From Siphonodentalium dalli (Eukaryota > Mollusca > Scaphopoda > Gadilida > Siphonodentaliidae): a stretch of DNA of 64,000 bases. Every line of letters starts with the position of its first letter. The stretch's first letter is position 1. The notes beneath the pieces are model-generated. The model searched no databases and was not told the origin of the DNA. It saw only the letters and a program-made list of their open reading frames with translations. Below are positions 23,742 through 36,094 of the stretch, piece after piece. The translations under genes and the position numbers were made by a program. The stretch spans positions 83,178,324 through 83,242,323 of the forward strand of contig CP136061.1 of NCBI GenBank assembly GCA_032622095.1, read 5' to 3'.

Positions 23742-24290
23742 ATAAAGAAGCCATGCTGCTACGGTATTTTAACCTGATCCTTTGTACGGGCATCCTTCGG
23801 CGGGAATGGACAATTGGTGTTTTTAGACCTATATTTAAACGGAAGGGAGATAGCATGGACCCACACAATTACGGAAGAATAACCTTATTGAGTTGCTTCT
23901 CTAAGCTGTTCACCGGCATAATTAACAATAGATTTAAATGTTTTCTGGAGACAACTGCCTGCAGGGCTGGGTTCCGGAAAGGTTACTCTATAATCGACCA
24001 TATCTGCTCAATTTATGCAATCATACATCTCATGAAAGCAAACAAACAAAACTTAAATTGTGCCTTCATAAACTTTTCGAATGCTTTTGATTCTGCGTGG
24101 AGAGTCGGGCTCTGTGGGAAACTTATTGCATATGGTATCAATGGAGAAACTTTAAAAGTTATCCAGTCACTCTATAAACACATCAAACTGTGCGTTTGCG
24201 TGAACGACGAAGACTCAGGTTTCTTCTCAAGCTACATTTTACTTTTGCAACAGGAATCCAAGCAAATTTTGGTATGCCGAAACAAATAAA
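23742..24290 (+). pseudogene. non-LTR retrotransposon reverse-transcriptase fragment
   Basis: An open stretch of about 180 codons matches the fingers and early palm of a LINE reverse transcriptase: 'WTIGVFRPIFKRKGD', 'ITLLSCFSKLFTGIINNR', 'AGFRKGYSIIDH' and 'FINFSNAFDSAW', where the usual 'F.DF.KAFD.VW' is altered (NAFDSA). The YADD region is absent. It belongs to the same broad group as the minus-strand LINE at 61.2-64 kb, with similar 'GFRKGYSTxD' wording. It is 5'-truncated by the adjoining MITE and decays into the two 3'-tail copies that follow. Confidence 0.8.
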
Positions 24291-24970
24291 AACTCTTGTA
24301 CCCGTCGTTACGTTGGGCTCATTGGGTAAAAACTAACATATTCTCGGAATAGGTGATAGAATGTGCTCTCTGATATTGTTGATTAAAAATGGTGTGTATG
24401 GATTTCGTGAGATAATTTTTAAATCTTTAATTGGTATTTCGAATGCTATTTTTAACTAAGATCTAATTTATTCAATCATTGAATCAACTTCTTTATATTT
24501 AATGTGTAATTATATGTTGTATGACTTTTAAATCTTTAAAGGTTCCACGGCCATATAATACCATTAACACTTTTCTCTTTAGATTGAATTGCAGGTAACC
24601 AACAGTCACCTACTGAGATTGAACCAGTCCTGGACAGCAGTGTTAAATTCAATTGATTCTATAAAAAATGGTTTAACTTTCAACAACTGGAATAATACAT
24701 GTAGTGCGAGTGGGATGTTTGTCTGACATATATGGCAAATTTTGGTACGCCGAAAGAAATCAAAACTTTTGTACCTGTTGTTACGTCGGGCTCATTGAGT
24801 ACAAACTAACATATTCTCGGAATAGGTGATAGAATGTGCTCTCTGACATTGTTGATTCGAAATGGTGTGTATGGATTTCGTGAGATAAGTTTTAAATCTT
24901 TAATTGGTATTTCGAATGCTATTTGTAACTCAGATCTAATTTATTCAATCATTGTATCAATTTATTTATA
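24247..24970 (+). repeat. two direct copies of a LINE C-terminal/3' segment
   Basis: About 240 bp is present twice, at roughly 24252-24500 and 24730-24968, sharing 'catattctcggaataggtga' and 'ggtgtgtatggatttcgtga' words. Broken frames resemble the end of the LINE ORF. The middle (24535-24660) contains 'attgaattgcaggtaacc', which I cannot place. Confidence 0.6.
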
Positions 24971-24994
24971 TGTTGTATGACTATATATATATAC

Positions 24995-25262
24995 GGAAAT
25001 ATCTTGCCTGAAATAAACACAATACAATATAACACAAGTATACGGGTAATCGTGGGAGTGAGCCAGCTTATGTTTCGTTAGACTGCACACCTGTGTGAGT
25101 GAATCGCGGGAGTGAGCCAGCTTATATTTCGTTGGACTGCACACCTGTGTGAGTGAATGTCGTCTCGCATATATCACTCGCACATGTGGCGATAGTCGGA
25201 GTGAATCATCTTATGTTTCGTTAGACTACACACCTGTGTGAGTGAATGTCGTATCGCATATA
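24995..25262 (-). pseudogene. degenerate zinc-finger tail of the adjacent C2H2 gene
   Basis: Downstream of the stop of the zinc-finger frame, the minus strand continues with two or three roughly 100-bp units that keep 'LTKHK(M/L)(I/A)HS' and 'HSLTQVCS' words in shifting frames. They are finger copies that have lost bases and Cys residues and no longer form an ORF. Confidence 0.65.
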
Positions 25263-26477
25263 TCACTCGTACATGTGGCGATAGTTGGAGTGAATCATCT
25301 TATGTTTCGATAGACTGCCTGATTGAGTGAATGTCTTCTCGCAAATATCACATTTGTACGGGCGATCGCCGGAATGGACTCTCTTATGTTTCGTCAGGTC
25401 GCTTGATTTAGTGAATAATTTCTCGCATATATCGCACTGGTATGGTCGATATCCAGTATGAATCCTCTTGTGTGAAATTAAATTTCCCGATTCGCTGAAT
25501 GATTTTTCACACATATCACACTTATAGGGACGGTCTCCAGAGTGGATTCTCTTATGTCTCGTCATGTGGCTTAATTGAGTAAATAATTTTTCGCAAATAT
25601 CGCACTGATATGGTCGATCTCCAGTGTGAATTCTCTTGTGTTCAGTCAAACTGCCCGATGTTGTGAATGATTTTTCACAAATATCACATTGATACGGGCG
25701 GTCGCCAGAATGGGTTTTCTTATGTCGCGTCAGTCTGCCTGATTCGGTAAATGTTTTCTGGCATATATCGCACTTATAGAGTCGATTTCCGGTGTGTATC
25801 ATCTTAATGACATTTTCCGACACCCTGATTGATTTGTCACATTCACATTCATACGGGCGGTCGCTGGGGTAGACGCTGTTATGTTGCGTCAAGTTGCTTG
25901 ATTTAGTGAATGGTTTCTCGCAAACACCACACTGATATGGTCGTTCTCCTGTGTGGATTCTCTTGTGTACTGTCAAATTACCCAACAATGTGAATGAATT
26001 TCCGCATATATCACAGTTAAATGGTTTATCACCAGTGTGAACCGTCTTGTGTGCAGTCAAATTTCCCGAATGAGTGAATGATTTACCACAAATATCACAA
26101 CTGTATGGGCGATCGCCAGAGTGGATTCTCTTATGTGTCGTCAGGCTGCTTGATTGAGTGAATGATTTCTCGCAAATATCGCACTGATATGGTCTTTCTC
26201 CAGTGTGAATTCTCTTGTGTTCAATCAAACTGCCCGATTGAGTAAATGATTTCCCACAAATACCACAACTGTATAGGCGATCGCCGGAATGAGTTCTTTT
26301 GTGATTTGCCAGATTGTGAGTATAAGTGGATGAATTTCCGTATATATCGCATATATATGGCTTATCACCGGTGTGAATCTTCTTGTGTGCAGTTAAACTT
26401 CCCGAAGTTGTGAATACCTGTTCACAAATATCACATTGATGTGGGCGGTCACCAGAGTGAATCATTTTACGGCCCAC
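25263..26477 (-). pseudogene. C2H2 zinc-finger array protein, about 14 fingers, probably decayed
   Basis: A 404-codon frame made almost entirely of 28-residue C2H2 fingers joined by H(T/S)G(D/E)(R/K)PY linkers. I count 14; about 11 keep all four ligands. Finger 2 has lost its second Cys ('CDIYGNS'), finger 7 its last His ('HNSVYPS'), and finger 8 has a deletion ('YECECDKS'). The first Met is not a natural start: the reading frame upstream continues as finger-like sequence after a shift, and no N-terminal effector domain (KRAB, BTB, ZAD) is visible. Downstream more broken fingers follow. If expressed it would bind DNA in the nucleus, but loss of ligands at both ends suggests a relic or a cassette within a larger, partly dead cluster. 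It shares wording with the finger remnants in the 4.3-kb inverted-repeat element. Confidence 0.8.
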
Positions 26478-27021
26478 AAGGTTACCAACGTGAATGGTTC
26501 CAAACAGATATCGTACTAATACCAGTGAATACCCATCAAAGAAAACGAATCAGTCGACAGCTTTGAAGTTTGAGTTTGACACGTTCTCTCCGATGTATAC
26601 ACAAGTCATCTTGACAACTCAATACTTTCCTGTAATAATACGAATATTGTTTATTTTTACTCTTGAAAACTGTATCGCAATTGGAGAATTTGCGATGGAA
26701 CCTGATATATAACTTATATAATAGACCAGAGACTAGTTAGCGTTGTTGAATGTTTTCATTATTCCTTTGTTAACGAAGTCAGAAAATGTTTGGTACTGAT
26801 TATTGGATACACTTGTTGGTTGTTCGATACAGTGCTATTGACAATGGACGATCCCAAAATGAATCGGAAAAGTCTGAATGCAATCAGGTAACAGGTGATG
26901 ACGTACTTATGTCCCAACCACGAGAACGTTTCCGGCTTCTTGAAACCAAGTGACGTCACATGTAAACACAATGCGCGTCTCGTTTCCAAGAATTTTAGTT
27001 TACGATGACACTTGTTTTGAT
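26478..27021. other. no supported feature
   Basis: Finger-like remnants continue for about 50 bp; the remainder is non-coding, with no promoter element that I can defend. Confidence 0.35.
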
Positions 27022-27549
27022 TTAAAGGTGGATTATCTCTTTGTAAACATGTATTATATAGTTACCGGGGTATAACATATTAGATCTGAATCGAAGGCTC
27101 CTGTCCGGAAATGCTTCTATCGATTAATATTAATATTATTTCTAATATTTTCTGGTCTAAACAGGTGTGTTTGTTCAGCTAACGAACAATATTGGTTACT
27201 GTTAACAGAGACCAGAAATTATATTGTGCAATTTTGTCACAAATAAACGTTAATTATACTCATTATCGCTTATATCTGTGGAACAAAACAGTACAAACAA
27301 CCAATCTGTGACATTTGACATTCGTTGCGTAGCCGTAGGAACACCCCAGTGCTCTATATCGCAATACGGTCTCATCCGAATGGTCGGTTCTAAAAATAGT
27401 AACATAAATGGGCCCGATTTAATATTCGAAATAAAATCAATATTAATTGATAGAAGCTTTTCCGGACATAGGTCTTCAGTTCATATCTATTATTTTATAC
27501 CCACGCAACTATTTAAAATTTGTTATTTAAAGAGATAATCCATCTTTAA
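27022..27549. mobile_element. MITE family A, full-length copy A3
   Basis: Begins TTAAAGGTGGATTATCTC and ends GAGATAATCCATCTTTAA, 528 bp. Nearly identical to A2 along its whole length, so both moved recently or were homogenised. Confidence 0.85.
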
Positions 27550-28614
27550 TGGTTTACTCAAATTAACTTATAGTTTATTCTATGCGAATTATGATCGATT
27601 AGTTTAGCTAGTTTTGCTCAAGTTTTAGGGCTTCTAAAAGCTACACATTAAAACACCCATTGTTTTTTTTTATTGATCAATTTTATGCCCCAAAACAGTG
27701 AAAACCATTTAGAATGGAAAAAAATTCCTCAAGTCAAGGATTCAAAGGGCCATAAGTTTATTTTCTTAAACAATGTTTTGTTAATACCTTTGCAATTTGT
27801 TCAATCTAGTATACTTAAAAGGTTATAGGAAAGGCAGGGCATATTGATGTCAAATTATTGAGTTACATGGCCTCAAATATTGCATTTCATCACACGAGTT
27901 CAGTGTCAGACTTAGGTCAACATGACCGCTTTCATGAGGGTGCGCACTACGTTCATGGCTGAACTATGTCAGACCCAGAGGCACATTTCGCTAAGTCCAT
28001 ACAATGGGACATTTGTTTGAGAATATAAATTCAAACTAATCATTATGTGTGTGTTTAATCTAGTGAGGAAATTACTAAAACACTGAATGCTCTAGTTTTT
28101 GTTTTACTAATTAACCATAGAAATTAGAAAACGGAATTTGGCTCATTCTGCGAAATTGAGGACCCGAAATCAGGTAAACTATCGTTTTCAGTTCTGGATT
28201 CAGAAACTTAGGTCGACAAATTGAACCTGATATGTGTAGGACTTGTGAATTAGATATTTTTATATACATCCATGAAAATCCATAAATGGATGATTCGACC
28301 AAATTTTACAAAATTTATTTCACAGAATTCACCAATTTCCTTTTTCCCGATTTTAGCTGATTTTTTAGTGTGTTGTTTATGGAGCGTTTATGTACTTATT
28401 CCAGCAAAAAGTTTGTCTGCATTTTTTCTCATAAACGCACTGGACTAGTTTGAACTAGTAGGGAAATTAAAAAAAAAATCAACCATGTAAAAACTGAAAT
28501 TATACATATTATTAGCTATAAAGGGTTGTTTTTTTCTTCTTCGGCTTGGTTGTAGGCCTAATACTTAAAGAAAACTCTTTAAGCATTATTTATTGTTTTC
28601 ATGTTAATTTAAAA
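27550..28614. other. no supported feature
   Basis: AT-rich sequence without coding signal or a repeat that recurs in the window. Confidence 0.35.
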
Positions 28615-29530
28615 TTTAAGGCTATTTCATGCCTTTTCACATTTATTTCTTATTTGAGCTGAAGCGCAAATATTTATGTACACTGAAGCGCAAATATTTA
28701 TGCTGAAGTGCAAATTCATCATATTTATGATGAAGATCGAGTAATTCATTTGCGCTGAAGTGCAAATAAAAATTAATATGCAGAGATTCCCCCAAAAATC
28801 ACATTGATCCAGGCCATGAAGACATCATTCAACATAGGCCTATTTACTAGTACTGTACGGGAGGCCAAGTTCACATTGAATAGCCAATTACGCTTAAGCG
28901 TAATGCATTACGCTTAAGCATAATGCTATTAAGCTTTTACTTGTAAGACAGTAAGAGTAATTCCATGACGCTTAAGCATAATGCTATTATGCTTAAGTGT
29001 AATGCCATTACGCTTAAGCATAAATGTCTCACACACATCTCCATTTTGCTTAAGCGTAATGCCATTACGCTTAAGCATAATGCCATTATGCTTAAGCGCA
29101 ATAGGTTTTCATAGCCTTACTACCTTACATATAATGGTATCATCTAAGGTAAATATATGTCAAAAGTTACTAGCATCAGTAATTGGCTGCATCCATTTCG
29201 GCTCCAGTCCAGGGGAGTTTTGAGATATGGAATTTGAATTCCGTAATACAAATTCCATTTTGCTTAAGCGTAATGGCCAAATTCGATGGAAATCTGAATC
29301 ACGCTTAAGTGTAATGGCATTATGCTTAAGTGTTCTGGCATTATGCTTAACGTAATGCAAACGTAATTGGCTATTAAATGTTAATTTGCCCTCCCATAGT
29401 ACTGAAATAGAAGCAGAGACTCTACCCATAAAGCGCAAATGGTTTACGTTGAAGCGCAAGCGATTTGCACTGAAGGATAAATGATTTACGCTGAAGCGAA
29501 AATAAGGAATAAATGTGAAAAAGGCCTCTC
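28615..29530. mobile_element. E element: inverted ends with 'gaagcgcaaat' clusters, split by D1
   Basis: The left end 'gccttttcacatttatttct' is mirrored by 'ggaataaatgtgaaaaaggc' near 29525. Inside each end are several copies of 'ctgaagcgcaaat' with changing spacers. A second element (D1, 28848-29405) has inserted into its middle. No coding sequence. Confidence 0.6.
28848..29405. mobile_element. D element copy 1: arrays of palindrome TTACGCTTAAGCGTAA
   Basis: Termini 'gggaggccaagttcacattg' and 'aatgttaatttgccctccca' are inverted. Between them the self-complementary word TTACGCTTAAGCGTAA and one-base variants recur many times on both sides of a core of about 120 bp. The core contains 'ggctgcatccatttcggctc', which reappears inverted in D2. 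Non-coding. Confidence 0.7.
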
Positions 29531-29709
29531 ACATCAAAACACCAAAATTGCCATTTCGCATCCCTTTGAAGGCAAAATGTATTATAATTTGGAGACCGTA
29601 CATAAAAAATGGATGCAATAAAGTTTTTTAAAGTAGACATATATTATGTTAGATTAGATTATTACAAAGAATTGTGCCTTATGATTTAATAAAAATTTTG
29701 GCAATAAGC

Positions 29710-30372
29710 TTTCCCTCCCCTAAATATGAGCCTAATTCATTTATGCTTAAGTGAAATTCATTTACACTTAAGCGTAATTCATGTATGCTTAAGTGCAATT
29801 CATTTTCACTTAAGTGTAATTCATTTATGCTTAAGTTTAATTCATTCTCATAGAAAGATTAATTACGCTTAAGCGTAACTAAATAAATTAAGCTTAAAAG
29901 TATAATTCATACTAAAATCTCACAGAGCTCCCCTCAAGCTGAAATGGATGCAACCACATTACTAATACCAATAACCAATAGTCTATACATCATAAATACT
30001 ATTATACCTGAGGTAAGATCAGTGGTGGCACCAGGAGTTCCCTGACGTAGGGGTTTACGATCCCAACAGGGGGGGGGGGGGGCTATTGCTACCTGGCTGA
30101 CCATTGCAGATCTTCACAACAGGGGGTCTGTATGTTGTAGCCACCCCTGGGTAAGATAGATGAAGAACCCAATTACACTTACTGGGAATTTAATTACGAT
30201 GAATCATAAATTATTTACGCTTATATATAGTGTAAGTGAATTACGCTTAAGCGTAAGTGAATGGCACTTAATAATCTTAATACGCATAAGTTACACTTAA
30301 CTTAAACATAATTTACAATTAAACATGCATCATTAGCTAATAATTGTGAAATCGGCCTCCCATAAAAGTACA
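29710..30372. mobile_element. D element copy 2, inverted relative to copy 1
   Basis: Starts near 'ttccctcccctaaatatgag' and ends 'gaaatcggcctcccataaaa'. It has the same palindromic CTTAAG-centred words and the same core in opposite orientation ('gctgaaatggatgcaaccac'). An internal segment (30010-30180) containing a run of about 14 G is unlike copy 1 and may be a later insertion. Confidence 0.6.
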
Positions 30373-30376
30373 CAAT

Positions 30377-30560
30377 CATCTATGGGAGGCCAAATTCACA
30401 TTTAATAATGAATTGCGTTTAAGCGCAATTGATTGTATTTAAGCGCAAATAATTACAGTTAAGCGCAATTGATTGTACTTAAGCACAATTCATTGAGCTT
30501 AAGCACAATCAGTGCGCTTAAGCGCAATCAATTGCGCTTAAGCACAATTCATGGTTATAC
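30377..30560. mobile_element. D element copy 3, terminal fragment
   Basis: Starts 'atgggaggccaaattcacat' only a few bases after D2 ends, then about seven copies of 'ttaagcgcaattgattg'-type words before ending abruptly near 'catggttatacc'. Only one terminus is present. Confidence 0.55.
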
Positions 30561-31126
30561 CGGTATGTAGACTATAGAGTCACATGACGCATGTCATGTA
30601 TTATCTATAGACATTAATGAAAATTGTACCTTTAAAAAAATATTTTAAGATTATCCGTGTCTCTATCAACTACTTATGCCAAATTGCATTTGCATGTTTA
30701 CAACTCACAATGTATCTCAAGAATTGCAGTGTTTACATTCAATAATTTTGAACCAAACAATTCGATCGATCCCCGGCGTAACTCAATTTACCTTTGCAAA
30801 ATTTGTAATATTTCCTCTACCTTAAATAGGCCATCCAGTTATGTAATAGGATATTCTGTTGTAAATCAGAATTGTTTGAATTGTTTAATTATTATCATGA
30901 TTATCCATAGTTGACACGATTCTAGTATTAGTTCCGTGTTGTTTATTTGATTTTCGAAGCGAAGTGCACTCGTGAAGTGACCTTACATGTTAGGTCAACT
31001 TTAGGTCATTGCTAAAAGCATCGCGGACCAAGAACATTTCACGCATGCGCACCAGACGTAACACCTTTTACCTGATTGCATTCAGCCTTTTCCAAATGAA
31101 TCGCGGTTATGAATATTCACGGCGCG

Positions 31127-31349
31127 TTAAAGGTGGATTATCTCTTTGTAAACATGTATTATATAGTTACCAGGGTATAAATTATTAGATCTGAATCGAA
31201 GACTACTGTCCGGAAATGCTTGTATCGATTAATATTAATTATATTTCGAATATTTTCTGGTCTAAAAAGGTGTGGTTGTTTAGCTAACGAACAATAGTGG
31301 TTACTGTTTACAGAGACCAGAAATGTTATTGTGCAATTTGGTCACAAAT
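31127..31349. mobile_element. MITE family A copy A4, left half
   Basis: Starts with TTAAAGGTGGATTATCTC and matches the family consensus up to 'gtcacaaat', where it stops abruptly. The missing right half resumes at 36095 with 'aaataaacgtt', so a 4.7-kb insertion splits one element. Confidence 0.85.
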
Positions 31350-31430
31350 GGTTACAGTGAAGTAATTATTACGCCACATGTGGTGTATCTAGTTTCTGTG
31401 ATTTTGATATTGTGTGGTGGACAGGGCGAA

Positions 31431-31910
31431 TGTATTCTTGGAGATGTTTTGTACCTTACTCAATCGTACCGATAGAATCACGTAGATGCCGAAATTGTAA
31501 AGTTAACGCCACCGGTGTATAATATGTTTATGAAAATATGATAAATCGTATCGATAGAGTCAGGACAGGCTGAAATTGTAAACTTAAAGTCACCGGTGTA
31601 ATAATATGTTGTTGAAAATATAAATAATTTGATAGACTGAAAATAATTTATAACCCATTGGGAGCCCCTGGTGTATTCTTGGACATTTTGTTTCGTACCA
31701 TTACTCAATCGTACCGATAGAATCACGTAGATGCCGAAATTGTAAAGTTAACGCCACCAGTGTATAATATGTTTATGAAAATATAATAAATCGTATCGAT
31801 AGAGTCAGGATAGGCTGAAATTGTAAACTTAAAGTCACTTGTTGTTGAAAATATAAATAATTTGATAGACTGAAAATAATGTGTAACCCATTGCGAACCC
31901 CTGGTGTAGT
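31431..31910. repeat. tandem duplication, unit about 240 bp
   Basis: Two direct copies (31431-31671 and 31672-31910) share 'actcaatcgtaccgatagaa' and 'gtaaagttaacgccacc'. The second copy has a small deletion near 31840. Non-coding. Confidence 0.75.
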
Positions 31911-32173
31911 GAAGTGAATTGTGGGTAGTTGCATTGTGATTCTCCGTCATCTATATTTTCTGGAATTATCACCAAGATTTCTCCACTAGATTCTCTTAAA
32001 CTGCACCCGAATCGGTCAAATTCTTTTGATAGTTCTATCTAAATACATCTTAGCTACTATTCGGATCTGCTGTCCCGGTCGAAAAGGGTTTAGTTTGACC
32101 AAAATGGCAATTGACAAAAGCCTGTTTATAAAATGCGTTTACTCGATGACCCGTCCACGGTCCACGCTGTAGT

Positions 32174-32520
32174 GTAAATTTATTATCGAAAACAAATTCA
32201 ATTTCTTCCATCTAAAACATAATTACGCGCTGAACTCTGTCATTTTAAGAATATATAAGTATTGCACACATACACACCAAATTTCAGCTCAAAATTTTGA
32301 AAAATGACAGTTTTATAGACATAAATCGATTTTAATGGGAAATCCTGTGTTATTCTACTGTTAAATTTTGTCATCGAAAAAAAATCATTTCTTCGATCTA
32401 AAAAATAATTACGTGCTGTACCCTGTCATTTTAGGAATATATAAGTATCCCACTCACACACACCAAGTGTGAGCTAAAAAATTTGAAAAATAAAAGATTT
32501 ATCGACATAAATCGATTTGT
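32174..32520. repeat. diverged tandem duplication, unit about 185 bp
   Basis: Two copies (about 32174-32340 and 32361-32520) share 'taattacg(c/t)gctg(a/t)', 'gaatatataagtat' and 'gacataaatcgattt'. They are diverged by substitutions and small indels. Confidence 0.65.
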
Positions 32521-33617
32521 ATATGGCAGATGCCAATTGCCTTGTTAAATAAATTTTAGGGCCGTGCAAATGTTTTCTGAGCTGTTCCATATTGGGCACT
32601 AGAGTCCATATTTGACCATTATATCTGATAATTGTGCGACAGTACAGTCGTGTTACTTTATACGTCAACATTGGTCATTATCACCCGACAAATAATAATT
32701 CCGGCCTATCGTATCAACCCCTATTTTCTCCCGCGTAGCCTGACATTGGTCTTTATCGCTCCACTAATTTGTATCGTTTCATCGGTATGAATTCCATATC
32801 CAATTATCCACATATAACCAACCCAACCTCTAATCCCGGTCCAATTTATTTAATTTTTTCATCGCTATAGTCACGTTACTTAATATTTTATCGCGTGATA
32901 CTTGTATTATATGTCTATGGTATTACTATAGTATACCGTATACGTATATCAATTGCTATTCCTTTCTATATAATCCAGGTGCCATCTATAGAGATAGAGA
33001 TAATTTCATACCCCCCCCCCCCCCATTTTATGTCATTGCTGCTTTAGTACAGTCGTGATACATTACATGGCAACATCGCTCCACTAATTTATGTCAGTTC
33101 ATCGGTACAAACCCCTTTTCTCCGAGTCCATATAACGTACCAACCCAACATCTTATAGAAGTCCATAAATGACTATTCTGGCACTATATATAGATGACTA
33201 AAATTCTGACACCCCCTATTTTATAGCCTTGTTGCAGTGTTCAGTAGAGTTGAGATGCATAATATGTCAACATTGTTCATTATCGCTCTATAAATTTATA
33301 TCGGTTCAACACTTAGTTCCCTGTATCGCCCACCCCTCCCTGAATTTATTTTTTCATTTGTATTATAGTCTCGTTACGTACACATTTTATCTCTTGTAAC
33401 TTTTGCTTCAATGCGTCGAGTTCCGCTGCAGAGAATACAAAACTGACAACATTTTGAAATGTTAGCAGGCTTCAAACTCATCTTATCCAAGAAAAACTCT
33501 GGTTACATAAGAAATTTGTGTATAAGGTGTACGCGCATTTGTTGCGTTAAAAACCAAAGGTCCCAAGTCAAGGTCCAAATCCCCAACACACTGTTGTGAG
33601 GTTTAACTCCATCTACA

Positions 33618-34100
33618 TACAGTAATGTCCAAAGTAATTGATCACTTAACCACAGCAAAATTATGGGTATTTTTTCATGATTTTAAATCCTGAAAAATTA
33701 CCCATAATTATGCTGTGGTTAAGTGGTCAATTACTTTGGGCATTACTGTAACCAATATAAGGATTTGAGGTTTAATGATAACTCAATCCTCATACAGTAA
33801 TGTTCAAAGTAATTGACCACTTAAGCACAGCAGAATAATGGGTAATTTATCAGGATTTTAAATGCTGAAAAAATACCCATAATTCTGCTGTGGTTAAGTG
33901 GTCAATTACTTTGGGCATTACTGTAACCAATATAAGGATTTGAGGTTTAATGATAACTCAATCCTCATACAGTAATATTCGAAGTAATTGACCACTTAAC
34001 CAGAGCAGAATTATTTGTAATTTTTCAGGATTTTAAATCCTGAAAAATTACCAATAAGTCTGATGTGGTTAAGTGGTCAATTACTTTGGGCATTACTGTA
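33618..34100. repeat. three tandem 133-bp hairpins (mariner-like MITE in a 175-bp repeat)
   Basis: Three near-perfect palindromes of 133 bp each (33618-33750, 33793-33925, 33968-34100) start TACAGTAATG and end CATTACTGTA, with arms containing 'agtaattgaccacttaacc'. They are separated by an identical 42-bp spacer ('accaatataaggatttgagg...'), giving a 175-bp period. The TA borders and CAGT start resemble Tc1/mariner termini (inference). The spacer repeats as well, so amplification was by tandem duplication after a single insertion. Confidence 0.85.
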
Positions 34101-35463
34101 ACCAATATAAGGATGTGAGGTTTAATGAGAACTCCATCCACATAACTAATAAATATGTGTGAAAATTAAAACAAACAAAAAAAATTTCCACGATGGCGTA
34201 CAATATGGACTGCCTAATTCTGCTCCAAAACATGTATATTGAATATATGGATGTTTATTGGGGTAACCGATTATTTCAATGATATTTTCATTAACTGGGA
34301 TCCAAAACCCGACTTACGGGAGCGTGCTTCGCGCGCGACTGTATCTTAAGCATATGTGCATATTTAATAAGCCAACAATTGGAATCCCAACAGAGAAGAT
34401 TGGCGTGGGTCCCTTGTGCGATCTGTCCATCGAAAACTATTTAGACATCTCAAGACACGTAAGACCCAATAACTTAATATACAGAATAGATACATCTATT
34501 GCCTGAGTGACTAATATTTATATGTGTTACAATGAGGTCAAATAGTTGTGAAGCCAGCACCACAATTCTTTCCCTCCATAGTAAATCTTAAAACAACTTC
34601 TAAAGAATTATTAATTTACCTTATATTTGGTATGGAGCATCCTTGGTTTACTGGAGTTCAGATTTGTTAACATCACGTCACCACGTTAATTACTTGCCAC
34701 AGCCACAGCCATAACTATTTCCCTCCATAGTAATTCTCAAAACAACTTCTTAAGAACAATTGACCAGGTCAGTCGCACAATTATTGGAAGAGCCACGGTC
34801 AATCATTTTTGTTAAACCAAATGTTACATTTAAATTATTGCTTTATTTAACCCAAAAAAAAAATTAAATGAGAAAATTAACTTTCACTACTTGCTAAATT
34901 TTATCTTTTAATTATTTCATTTAAATTTTAGTATTTACAGTATACTAAGTCCAAGTCTTTATAATCTGTTGAGTGACCCCACAGTCGTTTACTTGCTTTG
35001 TTAGTAATGATTTGAAGGATTACTTGTTTAAACGCAATTGTTATCAAAATATTTATGTATTTTTTATAATTTCTATTTATATGTAATACTATAATCTTGG
35101 TGGCGTTACCATTTCTGACTATGGTTTTCTTGTTTCCCATATGCCTCAGTGTTAACATATAATGACCTGCAGCCATGACTACCCACGAATTGTGATAAAT
35201 GACTACATGATCACAAGGATTGGCATCTGCGCAAAGTTTCTCCATTAAAAAAATCATATCGTCGAGCATGGCATGTACCTTTAAATTTGGGATTTATAAT
35301 CTAGTCAGAATTGCATGAACAAAATATTGATATTTTTCACCTCACACCAAAAAAGTTCAATCTAGACCACGTGCTTTACAATGTGCCAATGTTTTGTTTG
35401 GAGTCTGAAATTTCAAGAGGAGTGATTGCATGTATTTTATATGTTTAAATATCGAAACTACTA

Positions 35464-35992
35464 TTAAAGGTTGATTATCTCTTTGTAAACATGTATTATA
35501 TAGTTATCGGGGTATAACATATTAGATTTGAATCGAAGACTCCTGTCCGGAAATGCTTCTATCGATTAATATTAATTTTATTTCGAATATTTTCTGGTCT
35601 AAAAAATGCGTGTTTGTTCAGCTAACGAACAATAGTGGTTACTGCTAACCAAGACCAGAAATTGTATTGTACAATTTTGTCACAAATAAACGTCAATTAT
35701 ACTCATTATAGCTTATATCTGTGTAACAAAACAATACAAACAATCAATCTGGGACATTTGACTTTCGGTACGTAGCCATAGGAACAGCCCAGTGCTCTAT
35801 ATCGCAATATGGTATCATCCGAATGGTCTGTTCTAAAAATAGTAACATAAACGGTCCAGATTTAATATTCGAAATAAAATCAACATTAATTGATTGAAAC
35901 TTTTCCGGACAGGGGTCTTCAGTTCATATCTATTGTTTTATACACACGAAACTATTTAAAATTTGTTATTTAAAGAGATAATCCATCTTTAA
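35464..35992. mobile_element. MITE family A, full-length copy A5
   Basis: Ends TTAAAGGTTGATTATCTC and GATAATCCATCTTTAA, 529 bp. It is nested within the 4.7-kb insertion that itself split copy A4. Confidence 0.85.
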
Positions 35993-36094
35993 CCAACCAG
36001 AGCCCAGATTTTTTTAAATTCTCTCCTGCATCTTGGTCCAAAATATGTTGGAGGGAGCTCCCAATCGAATTACTTCACTAAGTTCACTGTAACC

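Larger units (their letters stand above)
31350..36094. mobile_element. 4.7-kb insertion of unknown type splitting MITE A4
   Basis: Begins GGTTACAGTGAAGTAATT and ends with the inverted AATTACTTCACTAAGTTCAC + TGTAACC. The four bases AAAT stand on both sides and occur once in intact family-A copies, so they look like a 4-bp target duplication. The interior holds tandem duplications (31431-31910, 32174-32520), a triple hairpin array (33618-34100) and a family-A MITE (35464-35992), but no recognisable transposase or reverse transcriptase. It is a large non-autonomous element or a decayed autonomous one. The stretches 32521-33600 and 34150-35460 hold nothing I can name, except an exon-like minus-strand frame at 34928-35269 without known domains. 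Confidence 0.65.

Noticed and set aside
23466-27538. 86-codon frame conserved in two places (about 23466-23726 and 27278-27538)
   Set aside because: Both are inside MITE family A copies, and the conservation is explained by element identity. Other copies break the frame.
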